From Ruminococcaceae bacterium HV4-5-B5C (lineage in GTDB: Bacteria > Bacillota > Clostridia > Oscillospirales > Acutalibacteraceae), in NCBI GenBank assembly GCA_900184925.1, contig FXYJ02000002.1, positions 186,001 to 250,000 of the forward strand: a DNA stretch of 64,000 bases, written 5' to 3'. Below are positions 44,441 through 52,411 of the stretch, piece by piece. Both the position numbers and the translations under genes were made by a program. The stretch's first letter is position 1; every line of letters starts with the position of its first letter. The notes below the pieces were generated by a model that searched no databases, was not told the DNA's origin, and was given only the letters and a program-made list of their open reading frames with translations.

Positions 44441-45082
44441 ATAGAAAACGCGCTTGAGACAAAAGAAAAACTGCTCTGTTCCGCAAAACAGGAATTCTTA
44501 TTGAACGGTTTTGAAAAAGCATCACTTAGAACAATCTGCAAGAACGCGGAACTGACGACCGGCGCACTGTATTTTTTCTTTGAAAACAAGGAGGATCTGT
44601 TCGACTGCATAGTAAAGGATTCCGCTTTGGAGTTAAAAAAGATGATGGTGTCTTTCGCGCAAACCGAAAAAGCGGAATATCAAAACGCACTGAGCGGCAA
44701 CAACGCGGAATGCCCACATTCCGACATCGGCCATGAAAAGGCTCTGATGAGCTATTTTTATACCAATAAAGACGTTTTCGTTTTGCTGACGCGTAAAGCA
44801 AAAGGGTCTTCATATGAGGGCTTCTATCGTGAAATGGTTGAATTCATGGAACTGCTGTTCGGCAAATTTGTCCGGCTGTACCACGGCAAAGAGGTCAAGG
44901 ATTCGGCCATGATGCAAAACGCGGTTCACTGCATGGTAACCTTTCGGATTAACTCATATCTGGAACTGCTGCAAAGTAATATTTCGCTGGAAGAAGCACT
45001 GATTCAGGCTGAAATTATTGCAAACTATGCGGTCGGCGGTTTTGAGAACGTCATGAGATATATAAATTCAAAATACACTTGA
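44441..45082 (+). CDS. TetR-family regulator, apparent ATA start
   Basis: 213-residue TetR repressor. The HTH domain needs the residues from ENALETKEKLLCSAKQEFLLNGF onward; its second half is ASLRTICKNAELTTGALYFFFENKEDLF. No ATG, GTG or TTG is in frame upstream of helix 1, but an ATA at 44441 lies 8 nt behind AGAGGGG, so translation probably starts there; the TTG at 44501 would remove helix 1. The C-terminal domain (about 80-200) is normal in length. Identical palindromes precede this gene and the methyltransferase gene, so it should repress both. The inducer is unknown. Confidence 0.8.
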   Translation: MENALETKEKLLCSAKQEFLLNGFEKASLRTICKNAELTTGALYFFFENKEDLFDCIVKDSALELKKMMVSFAQTEKAEYQNALSGNNAECPHSDIGHEKALMSYFYTNKDVFVLLTRKAKGSSYEGFYREMVEFMELLFGKFVRLYHGKEVKDSAMMQNAVHCMVTFRINSYLELLQSNISLEEALIQAEIIANYAVGGFENVMRYINSKYT

Positions 45083-45122
45083 GGGTTTTGAAAAAGATCT
45101 TCAAGTATATTTATTACCATGA

Positions 45123-45138
45123 CATAACGAATGTTATG
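45123..45138. promoter_or_regulatory. TetR operator, site 2
   Basis: CATAAC-GAAT-GTTATG, the same half-sites and 4-bp centre length as site 1, 27 bp before the methyltransferase start. Confidence 0.8.
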
Positions 45139-45164
45139 TATAAGAACAGTGAGGGGTCACATAG

Positions 45165-45971
45165 ATGAAAAAGCGAGAAGAAATTGATTACGGGAACTGG
45201 GTATCAGCCAGTATGATGCGGATGTGGACAGTAACCACACTGGTTGCCACTGCCTTATGTGTTGTCTGCTTTCTGCTATTTGCAAACGGACCAGTTGCCA
45301 CGCGCTGGATTATCGGAGGTATACTGCTGATACTCACAGCCGGATTACTTCTTACAACAGTCTATTTTGGCATTTGCAGAAGCCTGTTCTCTTACAAAGG
45401 AAAAAGGCGTATCCAGAGCCGAATTCTCGACTACGTTTTGTCTTATCTGAAGTTCGATCATGGCAGTATTCTGGATATCGGCTGCGGGAATGGGGCGTTG
45501 TCGATCAAGGCAGCGAAAAAGTTTCCCTGCGCTGCTGTGACAGGGATGGATTACTGGGGTTCTGTCTGGAATTTTGCCAAAGAGCAATGTGAGGCAAACG
45601 CAAAGCAAGAGGGTGTTTTAGATCGGGTTTTCTTCCGGGAAGGGGATGCGGCGCATCTTGACTTCCCAGATGAATCATTTGACGGTGCTATCAGCAACTT
45701 TGTGTTCCACGAGGTAAAAAGCCAGTCGGACAAAAGGTTGGTCGTCAAAGAAGCACTTAGGGTGGTGAAACAAAACGGAGTTTTCGTGTTCCACGATCTC
45801 TTTTTCGAGAAAAAGTACTATGGAGACCCTGACGATTTTGTCAGGCAATTAAAAGCAGAAGGTGTTCAGGAAATCCATCTGGTTTGCTCAAATGACGAGA
45901 AATTCATTCCGAAAATTCTAAAAACCCGCTTTATGCTCGGACGCATCGGCTTGATTTATGGAATCAAATAA
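45165..45971 (+). CDS. Membrane-anchored SAM-dependent methyltransferase
   Basis: 268-residue protein with two transmembrane helices (about 22-42 and 46-70) ahead of a class I methyltransferase domain: ILDIGCGNGAL (SAM motif I, about 102-112), GMDYWG after strand 2, EGDAAHLDFPDESFDGAISNFVFHEV and RVVKQNGVFVFHDL. The catalytic domain should face the cytoplasm. The ATG follows GTGAGGGG. It is under the TetR operator and followed 36 bp later by a membrane-protein gene, so the pair may modify a lipid, quinone or membrane-entering toxic compound. Substrate unknown. Confidence 0.8.
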   Translation: MKKREEIDYGNWVSASMMRMWTVTTLVATALCVVCFLLFANGPVATRWIIGGILLILTAGLLLTTVYFGICRSLFSYKGKRRIQSRILDYVLSYLKFDHGSILDIGCGNGALSIKAAKKFPCAAVTGMDYWGSVWNFAKEQCEANAKQEGVLDRVFFREGDAAHLDFPDESFDGAISNFVFHEVKSQSDKRLVVKEALRVVKQNGVFVFHDLFFEKKYYGDPDDFVRQLKAEGVQEIHLVCSNDEKFIPKILKTRFMLGRIGLIYGIK

Positions 45972-46007
45972 ATTATGGTACGTGTTTTTTTAGAAAAGAG
46001 GAAAATA

Positions 46008-46469
46008 ATGAACTATAAACTTGGCATATCGTGGCTTGGCCTTGTTATCGTATTGCTTGCCATGCTACCGAATATTTTCTACTTTCTTTTCCCGCCAGTG
46101 AACGTGCCTGCAGTTGCAGCAGGCGGAACAAAAGTGTTGGATATTATTGAATCGATCTGTCGCATCGGATTTATGCTACTGCTGATTTTTTTAATAAATG
46201 ATAATAAAGTAAACCTCCGAAGTCCGTATCTTATTTTCATGCTTGTCTTTCTTATGCTGTATTACGCACTTTGGATCAAGTATTTTGCCGGAGGACGGGA
46301 TTATCAGCTGCTAGGCCAGAGCTTTCTGTTTATTCCTGGGCCGATGGCAGTTTTTCCAGTCGTGTATTTTTTTGTGGCATCCTTGTGGCTTGGAAATCTC
46401 CCTGCAGGCATCGTTACCATCCTGTTTGGAATCGTACATATTATTATTTCGTATCTGTCATTTCACTGA
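46008..46469 (+). CDS. Four- or five-helix membrane protein
   Basis: 153 residues, largely hydrophobic: segments near 9-28, 45-63, 72-90, 105-128 and 133-151. A conserved-looking loop FPPVNVPAVAAGG lies between the first two. The start ATG follows AAAGAGGA; an upstream 11-residue extension lacks a ribosome binding site. I do not recognise the family. It belongs to the tetR/methyltransferase cassette and could carry, bind or respond to the substrate. Confidence 0.75.
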   Translation: MNYKLGISWLGLVIVLLAMLPNIFYFLFPPVNVPAVAAGGTKVLDIIESICRIGFMLLLIFLINDNKVNLRSPYLIFMLVFLMLYYALWIKYFAGGRDYQLLGQSFLFIPGPMAVFPVVYFFVASLWLGNLPAGIVTILFGIVHIIISYLSFH

Positions 46470-46595
46470 TCTGAACACTGTAGCCATGCCTACTTTTGCT
46501 AGGGAATGACTTGCACTCTCACATTTAACCCATATCTTTTATGACCAGACTTTCCAGTCCCAAAAACAAACTGGGCGATAAATGAAGAAATGAAT

Positions 46596-46678
46596 ATTGT
46601 TTAGCAAACCCGTCGAAAGACGGCGACGCAAAACTACGGGTCTAATGTTATTTAACGATGACCGCCGAGTTGCAACAA
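46596..46678 (+). promoter_or_regulatory. Cyclic di-GMP-I (GEMM) riboswitch
   Basis: Matches the GEMM-I aptamer: GCAAACC, stem GTC-GAAA-GAC with its GNRA tetraloop, GACGCAAAAC, TACGGGTCTAA, then ATGACCGCCGAGTTGC; the closing helix pairs TTGTT with AACAA. The invariant GACGCAAA and tetraloop are present. A terminator follows 3 nt later, so ligand binding should decide whether RNA polymerase continues toward the leader element and sigma-like gene at 47208. Confidence 0.85.
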
Positions 46679-46680
46679 AG

Positions 46681-46710
46681 GGGCCAGAACCCGTGTGTTC
46701 TGGCCCTTTT
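46681..46710 (+). terminator. Terminator of the c-di-GMP riboswitch
   Basis: Perfect 10-bp stem GGGCCAGAAC-CCGTGT-GTTCTGGCCC followed by TTTT; directly abuts the aptamer. Confidence 0.8.
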
Positions 46711-46854
46711 CTGCGATTATAGTTTATTCGGGCCAAGTTGACCCGATGAATAAATTCGATACTTTGAAATGTAATTGAAGCCGCCGCTTTATTTTAAAAA
46801 TGAGATAGCGGGGGGCGTGATAGTTGCACCCTTTTTTCATCGGCGGCTTTGGGA
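46711..46854. other. Spacer with an imperfect inverted repeat
   Basis: Contains GGGCCAAGTTGACCC near 46731 and CCGCCG ... CGGCGG (46783-46788 and 46840-46845), which could fold around an AT-rich loop. No gene. Confidence 0.35.
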
Positions 46855-46978
46855 CAGGAGGCCATTATGTACCCGAAGTCGCCACTTCTCTTATGGGAGG
46901 AACCGTTACCCCATTGTAACGGTTTAGCTTAGCTGACAGCCTAATCTTTTACAACTTCAAAAAAGTTTCAAAAATAAT
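46855..46978 (+). repeat. Leader element, copy 2
   Basis: Better preserved copy of the element at 44128-44240. It has AGGAGG, a 21-codon frame, CCGTTAC-CCCATT-GTAACGG and GACAGCCTAATCTTTT. It stands ahead of the ICE sigma-like gene. Confidence 0.7.
46867..46932 (+). CDS. Possible leader peptide
   Basis: 21 codons (YPKSPLLLWEEPLPHCNGL in character) behind AGGAGG at 46856-46861. The last codons overlap the CCGTTAC/GTAACGG hairpin, so ribosomes on it would disturb that fold. The related copy at 44140 is cut to 11 codons. A regulatory leader is more likely than a functional peptide. Confidence 0.4.
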   Translation: MYPKSPLLLWEEPLPHCNGLA

Positions 46979-47207
46979 CGTGGGCGAATACTGCGCTCAT
47001 TTTCCATTCAACACCTTACGGGGGCTTCCCCGCACAGGTGCTTTTTTGTTTCTTCTTTCGGTATTGCCAGACAGATTCCATCACTTCGGGCCAACTTGGC
47101 CCAAAGTCCGCGCCGGGCCTGTGCGGCCTATTTGCCCCCGCTGCCGTTCCCCGCCACCTCTGTTTCGATTTGTCCCAACCCCAAAACTCGAAACGGAGGA
47201 ATATAAA

Positions 47208-47633
47208 ATGGTCAAGATCAATCTGCGGGACTACTATCCCGATTTCTATAGCACCGACTGCATCATCGAGGTGCCGGACGAAGTTGCGGCGCTCATGGAT
47301 TCTTATGAACACGCCGATGCCGCCTATTATCTGCGGAGATACCGCCATAAGGCGTATTACTCTCTGGAGCGCGGCGACGGCATCGAACACGATATTTTGT
47401 TCGTTTTCCTGTCCCCCTGCGAGATCTATGAGCGCAAAGTGACGGTTGAGCAGATCCATGCCGCTATCGCCGCCTTGCCGGACAAGCAGGCCAAACGCAT
47501 CTATGCCTATTACTTCTTGGGGATGAGCAAAAGCGCCATTGCCAATGCCGAGGGCGTCAGTAAGGCTGTGGTCGGTGACGCTATCGACCGGGGACTTAAA
47601 AACATGGAAACATTTCTGAAAAAATCTCTCTAA
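47208..47633 (+). CDS. ICE sigma-70 region 4-like regulator
   Basis: 141 residues. The C-terminal part (VEQIHAAIAALPDKQAKRIYAYYFLGMSKSAIANAEGVSKAVVGDAIDRGLKNMETFL) is a sigma region 4 helix-turn-helix; the N-terminal 75 residues (DYYPDFYSTDCIIEVPDEVAALMDSYEHADAAYYLRRYRHKAYYSLE) are typical of the short ICE factors seen just upstream of the recombinase genes. The ATG follows AACGGAGGA; a 76-residue upstream extension has no support. It probably activates transcription of the integration module. Confidence 0.85.
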   Translation: MVKINLRDYYPDFYSTDCIIEVPDEVAALMDSYEHADAAYYLRRYRHKAYYSLERGDGIEHDILFVFLSPCEIYERKVTVEQIHAAIAALPDKQAKRIYAYYFLGMSKSAIANAEGVSKAVVGDAIDRGLKNMETFLKKSL

Positions 47634-47999
47634 GCTCGCTTACTTTTGCCCCAAAAATGAAAAGGCTTATGAGGGAGTTGTTTTTCTCTCATTGCTCTTT
47701 GAAAACTGAATAAAGGACAAGCCGGATACATACCGCAAGCAGCGGCATACAGGGAGCCGGACGGCGGGTGCGCCACAATCTTTTCTTACGCAGGAGAGGA
47801 TGATTGGATTTCAGCGTAACGGAAAGGGAGCGATAAACACCAGCGCCGCAGGCAGAGCAGCGTCTTTCAGACGCAAGGTGGCTCTGCGGCAATCATCTGT
47901 ATGTAATGAAACTTCCGTTCAGTCACAGTCCGAGCGTGATAAAACCGTCGCAGGCAATGAGAACGGCCCGCCATCAGAATGGGGGGAGGTGCAATTCCT

Positions 48000-48041
48000 A
48001 TGGTAACAGGTACGCCGCCTGTTCGTCCGGAATGTCTGTAA
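48000..48041 (+). CDS. Possible 13-residue leader peptide
   Basis: ATG to TAA frame of 13 codons (MVTGTPPVRPECL) behind GGGGGGAGGTG, the strongest ribosome binding site in the leader. It ends 21 bp before the long hairpin, as in translation-attenuated leaders. The two consecutive prolines could stall ribosomes. Confidence 0.35.
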   Translation: MVTGTPPVRPECL

Positions 48042-48062
48042 ACATAAAAAACAAATCGAAAC

Positions 48063-48138
48063 AAAGGGACAGCCGCGCCGAAATGCGCCAGCCATATGGC
48101 TGCTCTAACCTGTAATCGGCGCGGCTGCTATCCCTTTT
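48063..48138 (+). terminator. Long hairpin before tnpW, possible attenuator
   Basis: Perfect 12-bp stem (CAGCCGCGCCGA with TCGGCGCGGCTG) extended by AAAGGGA/TCCCTTT across a 3-nt bulge, with an AGCCATATGGCT palindrome in the loop and TTTTAT after. It could stop transcripts 37 bp before tnpW. Confidence 0.55.
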
Positions 48139-48174
48139 ATGTATTGGTATGGTTTGGAATGGAGGTGCCTCTTT

Positions 48175-48360
48175 ATGGATCAAACCACACTGCGCAACAA
48201 AACAGATACCTCATATAAGGAGGTCAAAATCGGGAATACGCTATATCGCGTGACCAGCGTGTTTTCCGGTGAGAAGGACTTGGGGCATACGCTGGAACAG
48301 CTCGCTGTCCGGCGCGCCATGACAGAGCTTACACCGCCCCGCGTTCCTTCTGCTTCTTAA
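48175..48360 (+). CDS. Transposon-encoded TnpW-like protein
   Basis: 61 residues with the TnpW core (YKEVKIGNTLYRVTSVFSGEKDLGHTLEQLAVRRA), a small beta-rich family that precedes large serine recombinase genes in clostridial elements. The ATG follows GGAGGTG. It probably assists or regulates excision; the mechanism is unknown. The recombinase start is 125 bp downstream. Confidence 0.75.
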   Translation: MDQTTLRNKTDTSYKEVKIGNTLYRVTSVFSGEKDLGHTLEQLAVRRAMTELTPPRVPSAS

Positions 48361-48485
48361 CGATAAAATCCTTTCGGCCAGCCGCATCCTTGCGCGGCGA
48401 AAGCTCCCGCGTTATCCTGATGATGTCCGAGAGCCATAAAGCCGCACGGGGTATGATGCTGAGATGATCGGGAGGTAAAACATAG

Positions 48486-50150
48486 ATGATCCAAAAAACA
48501 TACAACGTGGGCATCTACTGCCGACTGTCCAACGATGATGAGCGCGACGGCGAATCCGCCAGCATTGAGAATCAAAAGATGCTTCTCCAACGGTATGTCC
48601 GGGAGCGCGGCTGGAACGAAATCGACGTATATACCGATGATGGATACTCTGGAACGAACTTCGACCGTCCCGGTGTCCAGCGGCTGATCGAGGACGCCAA
48701 GGCAAAGCGCATCAACGTGATTTTGGTCAAGGACCTGTCGCGTTTCGGCAGAAACTACATTGAATTCGGACAATATACAGACTACCTGTTTCCTTCCATC
48801 GGGTGCCGTTTTATTGCGCTGAACAACGGCATCGACACGGAAAGCACCAACGGCAGCACCGATGTCATGTGCTTTTTGAACTTATTTAACGAGTTCTACA
48901 GCCGGGATACCAGCAAGAAGGTCAAGGCCGTCAAGAAAGCGTGTGCGGAAGACGGTAAGTTCCTTGGAACCTATCCCGCCTACGGCTACAAGCGCGACCC
49001 TGCGGATAAGCATCACCTCGTAATCGACGAGGAAACCGCGCCGGTTGTGCGCCGGATCTTCGCCATGCGCTGTCAGGGCATGGGTTTCTGGTCTATCGCC
49101 GTCGCGCTCAACGAGGAAGGGATTCAGCCGCCCGGAGTGTTGTATTATCAGCGCAAGGGGCGAAGCGACCCGCGTAAGGTCAACCATCAGTGGGCCAATA
49201 CCACCGTTCAGGTTATCCTCCGAAATGAGGTTTATATCGGAAATATGGTACAGGGCAAGCACGGGACGCTCTCCTATAAATCCCGCAAGCTCATTGTAAA
49301 GCCGGAGGATGAATGGATACGCGTTGAGAACACCCACGAAGCAATTATCCCCCGCGACGTGTGGGATACCGTGGTCAGCATCGACCAGAAGAAGGTACGG
49401 AAATCTCCCGCAGCCGCAGGCCGAAAAAGCATCTTTACCGGACTTGTCTACTGCGCCGACTGCGGTTTCAAAATGCGGTCCCACAATGAGACGCGAAAAT
49501 ACAGTGATGGCCATACGCAGGTGTTTCACTCTTTCATCTGCGGCAACTACAGCCGCAGCGGTAAAACCGCCTGCACCATCCACATGATTTATGAGAATGT
49601 GCTGAATAGGCTTGTGCTGGCGGATATCCGGGAAAAAGCGCAGTATGCGGAGTATGACCGGGACCGGCTTGTGGCACAGATCACCCGGCTGAAAGATAAG
49701 GAAAACCGCAGCCGCCTGTCCTCTTATGAGCAGGAGCTGAAAACGGAGACTGCCCGCGTTTCAGAGTTGGAAAAGCTAATACAGAATCTTTACGAGGACA
49801 AATGCAAAGGCGTTATCCCACAGACCGTGTTCCAGACCCTGATGCAGAAATATGAATCCGAGCGCGCGGAAAGAGCCGCCGCCCTCCCGGAACTGGAACA
49901 AAAGATCCGGGCGCAGCGTGGAAACAGGCAGGAAGCGGACCGCTGGACGGATATCATCCGGCGCTATACGGAAATCACGGAGCTGGATGAAACCATCCTG
50001 TTTGAGCTGGTGGACCGCATTGAGGTGAGCGAAACTCAAAAGCAGGGCGATCTCCGCATCTGCGACATCAAGGTGCATTACCGTTACGTCGGGAATGTGG
50101 ACGAGGCGCTGACGCAGGAAAAGAGGGAGCGTTATGAAAAAGCTGTATAA
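48486..50150 (+). CDS. Large serine recombinase 1 (ICE integrase)
   Basis: 554-residue TnpX/TndX-type recombinase that cuts and rejoins att sites through a serine-DNA link. Seen: catalytic Ser15 in GIYCRLSNDD, KDLSRFGRN (Arg residues of the active site) near residue 80, recombinase domain (about 165-280: PAYGYKRDPADKHHLVIDEE), zinc ribbon with CADCG and CGNYSRSGKTAC (about 320-365), coiled coil (about 390-470) and a beta-rich tail. Complete. The ATG follows GGGAGG. It overlaps recombinase 2 by 17 bp, so both are made together. Confidence 0.93.
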   Translation: MIQKTYNVGIYCRLSNDDERDGESASIENQKMLLQRYVRERGWNEIDVYTDDGYSGTNFDRPGVQRLIEDAKAKRINVILVKDLSRFGRNYIEFGQYTDYLFPSIGCRFIALNNGIDTESTNGSTDVMCFLNLFNEFYSRDTSKKVKAVKKACAEDGKFLGTYPAYGYKRDPADKHHLVIDEETAPVVRRIFAMRCQGMGFWSIAVALNEEGIQPPGVLYYQRKGRSDPRKVNHQWANTTVQVILRNEVYIGNMVQGKHGTLSYKSRKLIVKPEDEWIRVENTHEAIIPRDVWDTVVSIDQKKVRKSPAAAGRKSIFTGLVYCADCGFKMRSHNETRKYSDGHTQVFHSFICGNYSRSGKTACTIHMIYENVLNRLVLADIREKAQYAEYDRDRLVAQITRLKDKENRSRLSSYEQELKTETARVSELEKLIQNLYEDKCKGVIPQTVFQTLMQKYESERAERAAALPELEQKIRAQRGNRQEADRWTDIIRRYTEITELDETILFELVDRIEVSETQKQGDLRICDIKVHYRYVGNVDEALTQEKRERYEKAV

Positions 50151-51792
50151 GGTCGGCATCTACTGCCGCCTGAGTGTGGACGACGCTTCCAATTCCGCAA
50201 AAGCGAAAAATTACATTCCCGCCGATGAATCCGCAAGCATTGAAAATCAGCGGGAAATTCTCTCCAAATTTGTGATGCTGAACGGCTGGACCGAGGTGAA
50301 AACCTATGCCGATGACGGTTACAGCGGAGGCAACTTTCAGCGCCCCGGTTTTCTGGAGATGCTGGAAGACGCCCGGAAAGGCGTTATCAACCTGATCCTC
50401 GTCAAAGACCTGTCCCGGCTGGGGCGCGACTTTGTGGAGGTGGGCCGGTACACGGATGTTGTGTTCCCCTCCTTTGGGTGCCGCTTCGTTTCCGTGCTGG
50501 ATTGTCTGGACACAGAGGGCGACAACACCGATATGCTTCACTTCCGCAGCTTGATGAACGACTACCATTTGAAGGATTTGAGCAACAAGATTAAATCCGT
50601 GCGGTACGCCAAAATGAAAAGCGGGCAGTTCCTTTCCGCTTACGCCCCTTACGGCTATCGCAAAAGCGAGGACGATAAACACAAGCTGGTGATTGACGAA
50701 TACGCCGCCGCTGTGGTTCGCAGGGCCTTTTCCATGCGGCGGGACGACGTGGCCTACGGTAAGATTGCCGCCGCTTTCAACTTGGACGGCATTCTTTCCC
50801 CGCGCGGGTACTGGCACAGCCTGTACGGAACCGGCGAATGCCGGTATTCCCAGCTCTGGACCTGCGCAACTGTAAAAAATCTTCTGAACAGCGAGGTCTA
50901 CCTTGGAAACCTGCTTATGAATTATACCGGCTCCCGTTCCTATAAGGACGGCACGATGATTTATAAGCCGGAGTCCGAGTGGATACGGTGTGAGGCAACC
51001 CACGAGGCAATTATTACTTCGGATGAATGGGAGGCCGTACAGAAGATCAATCAGGCTGCAAAGCGCCGTGTTGAGAATAACCGGAAGCCGACCCGCAGCC
51101 TTTTTTCCGGCAAGCTGGTCTGCGCCGATTGCAAAGGTCCGCTTGGCGCAAGCACAGAGACACAGCATCGTAAGAATGGCACCGTAAAACGCTATGTTTC
51201 CTACTGCTGCGAGAGATACATCCAGTCGGGCCGGAGCGTTTGTTCCTGGCACCGGATCTATGAAATGACACTGGCGCAGATCGTAATGGTTGAAATCAAA
51301 GCGGACGCCGAGGCCGTCACTCTGGATGAAGCCGGTGCAGTCGAGAAGCTCAAACGCCGGATGGCACAGTATGACGAACAGCGCATGGCAAATACTCGTC
51401 AGGGAATCGGCAAACTGCGCCGCCGCTTGCAGAAATTGGAGAGCATGACCGCAAAGCTCTATGAGGAAAAGGTTAGCGGGGTGGTCAGCGAAAACAACTT
51501 TTCGGTGTTGATAACGAAAAACGAACAGGAACGCCTTATCAAAGCGGAACGCCTTTATGCGCTTCTGTCTGAAGTTAAAAAATCCGATCAGAATGCCGCC
51601 GACATTCAGAATTGGGCGGCGGCGATCCGCAAATATCTGAACTTACAGGAACTCGACCGGGAAACCATCGACGAGCTGATAGACCACATTGAAATTGGCG
51701 AACGCACCGTTGTTGACGGAAAGCGCAGGCAGGATGTAAAAGTGTTCTATCGTTTTGTCGGGCAGGTCAACCGGGAACTTGATATGCAATGA
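50134..51792 (+). CDS. Large serine recombinase 2 (ICE integrase)
   Basis: 552-residue paralogue with the same layout: Ser14 in GIYCRLSVDD, an insert of about 14 residues before ESASIENQ, KDLSRLGRD, recombinase domain with APYGYRKSEDDKHKLVIDE, zinc ribbon (CADCK ... CCERYIQSGRSVC), coiled coil and terminal strand. Both enzymes look active. Pairs of overlapping large serine recombinases are known in some ICEs and may act as heteromers or split integration and excision. It is the last ICE gene; the element end lies within 65 bp. Confidence 0.93.
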   Translation: MKKLYKVGIYCRLSVDDASNSAKAKNYIPADESASIENQREILSKFVMLNGWTEVKTYADDGYSGGNFQRPGFLEMLEDARKGVINLILVKDLSRLGRDFVEVGRYTDVVFPSFGCRFVSVLDCLDTEGDNTDMLHFRSLMNDYHLKDLSNKIKSVRYAKMKSGQFLSAYAPYGYRKSEDDKHKLVIDEYAAAVVRRAFSMRRDDVAYGKIAAAFNLDGILSPRGYWHSLYGTGECRYSQLWTCATVKNLLNSEVYLGNLLMNYTGSRSYKDGTMIYKPESEWIRCEATHEAIITSDEWEAVQKINQAAKRRVENNRKPTRSLFSGKLVCADCKGPLGASTETQHRKNGTVKRYVSYCCERYIQSGRSVCSWHRIYEMTLAQIVMVEIKADAEAVTLDEAGAVEKLKRRMAQYDEQRMANTRQGIGKLRRRLQKLESMTAKLYEEKVSGVVSENNFSVLITKNEQERLIKAERLYALLSEVKKSDQNAADIQNWAAAIRKYLNLQELDRETIDELIDHIEIGERTVVDGKRRQDVKVFYRFVGQVNRELDMQ

Positions 51793-51857
51793 AAATAGGC
51801 CGTCTTACAGGTTTTGAGAGTCTTTTAGCACGACGTTCCCCAATAACGTACGCTCTT
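51793..51857. other. ICE right end / attR region
   Basis: Between the recombinase 2 stop and the point where the leftward resolvase reading resumes (about 51857). The disrupted protein agrees with its family up to FTPFRNVM, then reads unrelated residues coded by ICE DNA. At the junction the leftward strand reads ATGAAGAGC, which includes the GA dinucleotide used by TnpX-type enzymes. The exact crossover cannot be fixed without the left end. Confidence 0.6.
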
Positions 51858-52307
51858 CATAACATTTCTGAACGGTGTAAAATCGTCCACTCCGTTGATG
51901 GTATCCACACCGTCATTGACCGCAATCAGGCGCACATTATGGCTTGGGAACAGATATTCCACAAACTCACCCACAGACAGGTAGTTGCGGCCCAGCCGCG
52001 ACATATCCTTGACGATAACCGTTTTTACCCGATCTGCCTTGACTGCAGATATAAGTTTTTGAAACTCCGGGCGCTTGTCGGTTACACCGCTTACGCCATC
52101 ATCCGCAAGGCATACGAGGTTGCGAAAGTCGTTCTTTTCCGCGAAATCCAAAAGAAATTTGCGCTGGTTTTCGATACTGTAGCTTTCACCGTCCCGGCCA
52201 TCTTCACGAGAAATGCGCAGATAAAGAATATCCATATCCTGCATCGTGAGCAGCCTGTCCATGCTGGGGTTTTCAAGGTGCTTCATTTTTTTGCTTGGCT
52301 GTTTCAA
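51825..52307 (-). pseudogene. Resident-element serine recombinase, cut by the ICE
   Basis: Only the N-terminal resolvase domain remains: catalytic Ser in ILYLRISREDG, ESYSIENQRKFL, KDMSRLGRNYL and FTPFRNVM, followed by ten foreign residues and a stop. The recombinase domain, zinc ribbon and coiled coil are gone. The TTG at 52307 follows GAAAGGAG and gives 160 residues. Orientation and spacing fit the leftward rep operon, so this was the integrase of that element. With the enzyme broken, the resident element should be stuck unless helped in trans. Confidence 0.85.
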
Positions 52308-52411
52308 AATTTTCTCCTTTCTTTGCCAGCCAAACAAGTAACGTTTACCATGCTATTATACTATATCGAGCGGGCGATGGGTAGTGAAAACGGGCCAAAG
52401 TGTTACACGCA

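Larger units (their letters stand above)
47634..48174. other. Structured leader of the recombinase operon
   Basis: 541 bp with no long gene. It holds an inverted repeat around 47844-47891 (GCCGCA ... TGCGGC with an inner GCGTC/GACGC stem), a 13-codon frame with a very strong ribosome binding site (48000-48041), and a long hairpin at 48063-48138 just before tnpW. The layout suggests a regulated leader RNA. Confidence 0.5.

Noticed and set aside
47906..48115. 69-codon plus-strand frame in the recombinase leader
   Set aside because: It runs through the long hairpin and has no good ribosome binding site; the short frame at 48000 and the hairpin explain the region better.
50068..51252. 394-codon minus-strand frame opposite recombinase 2
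   Set aside because: Shadow of a clear serine recombinase; composition unlike a protein.
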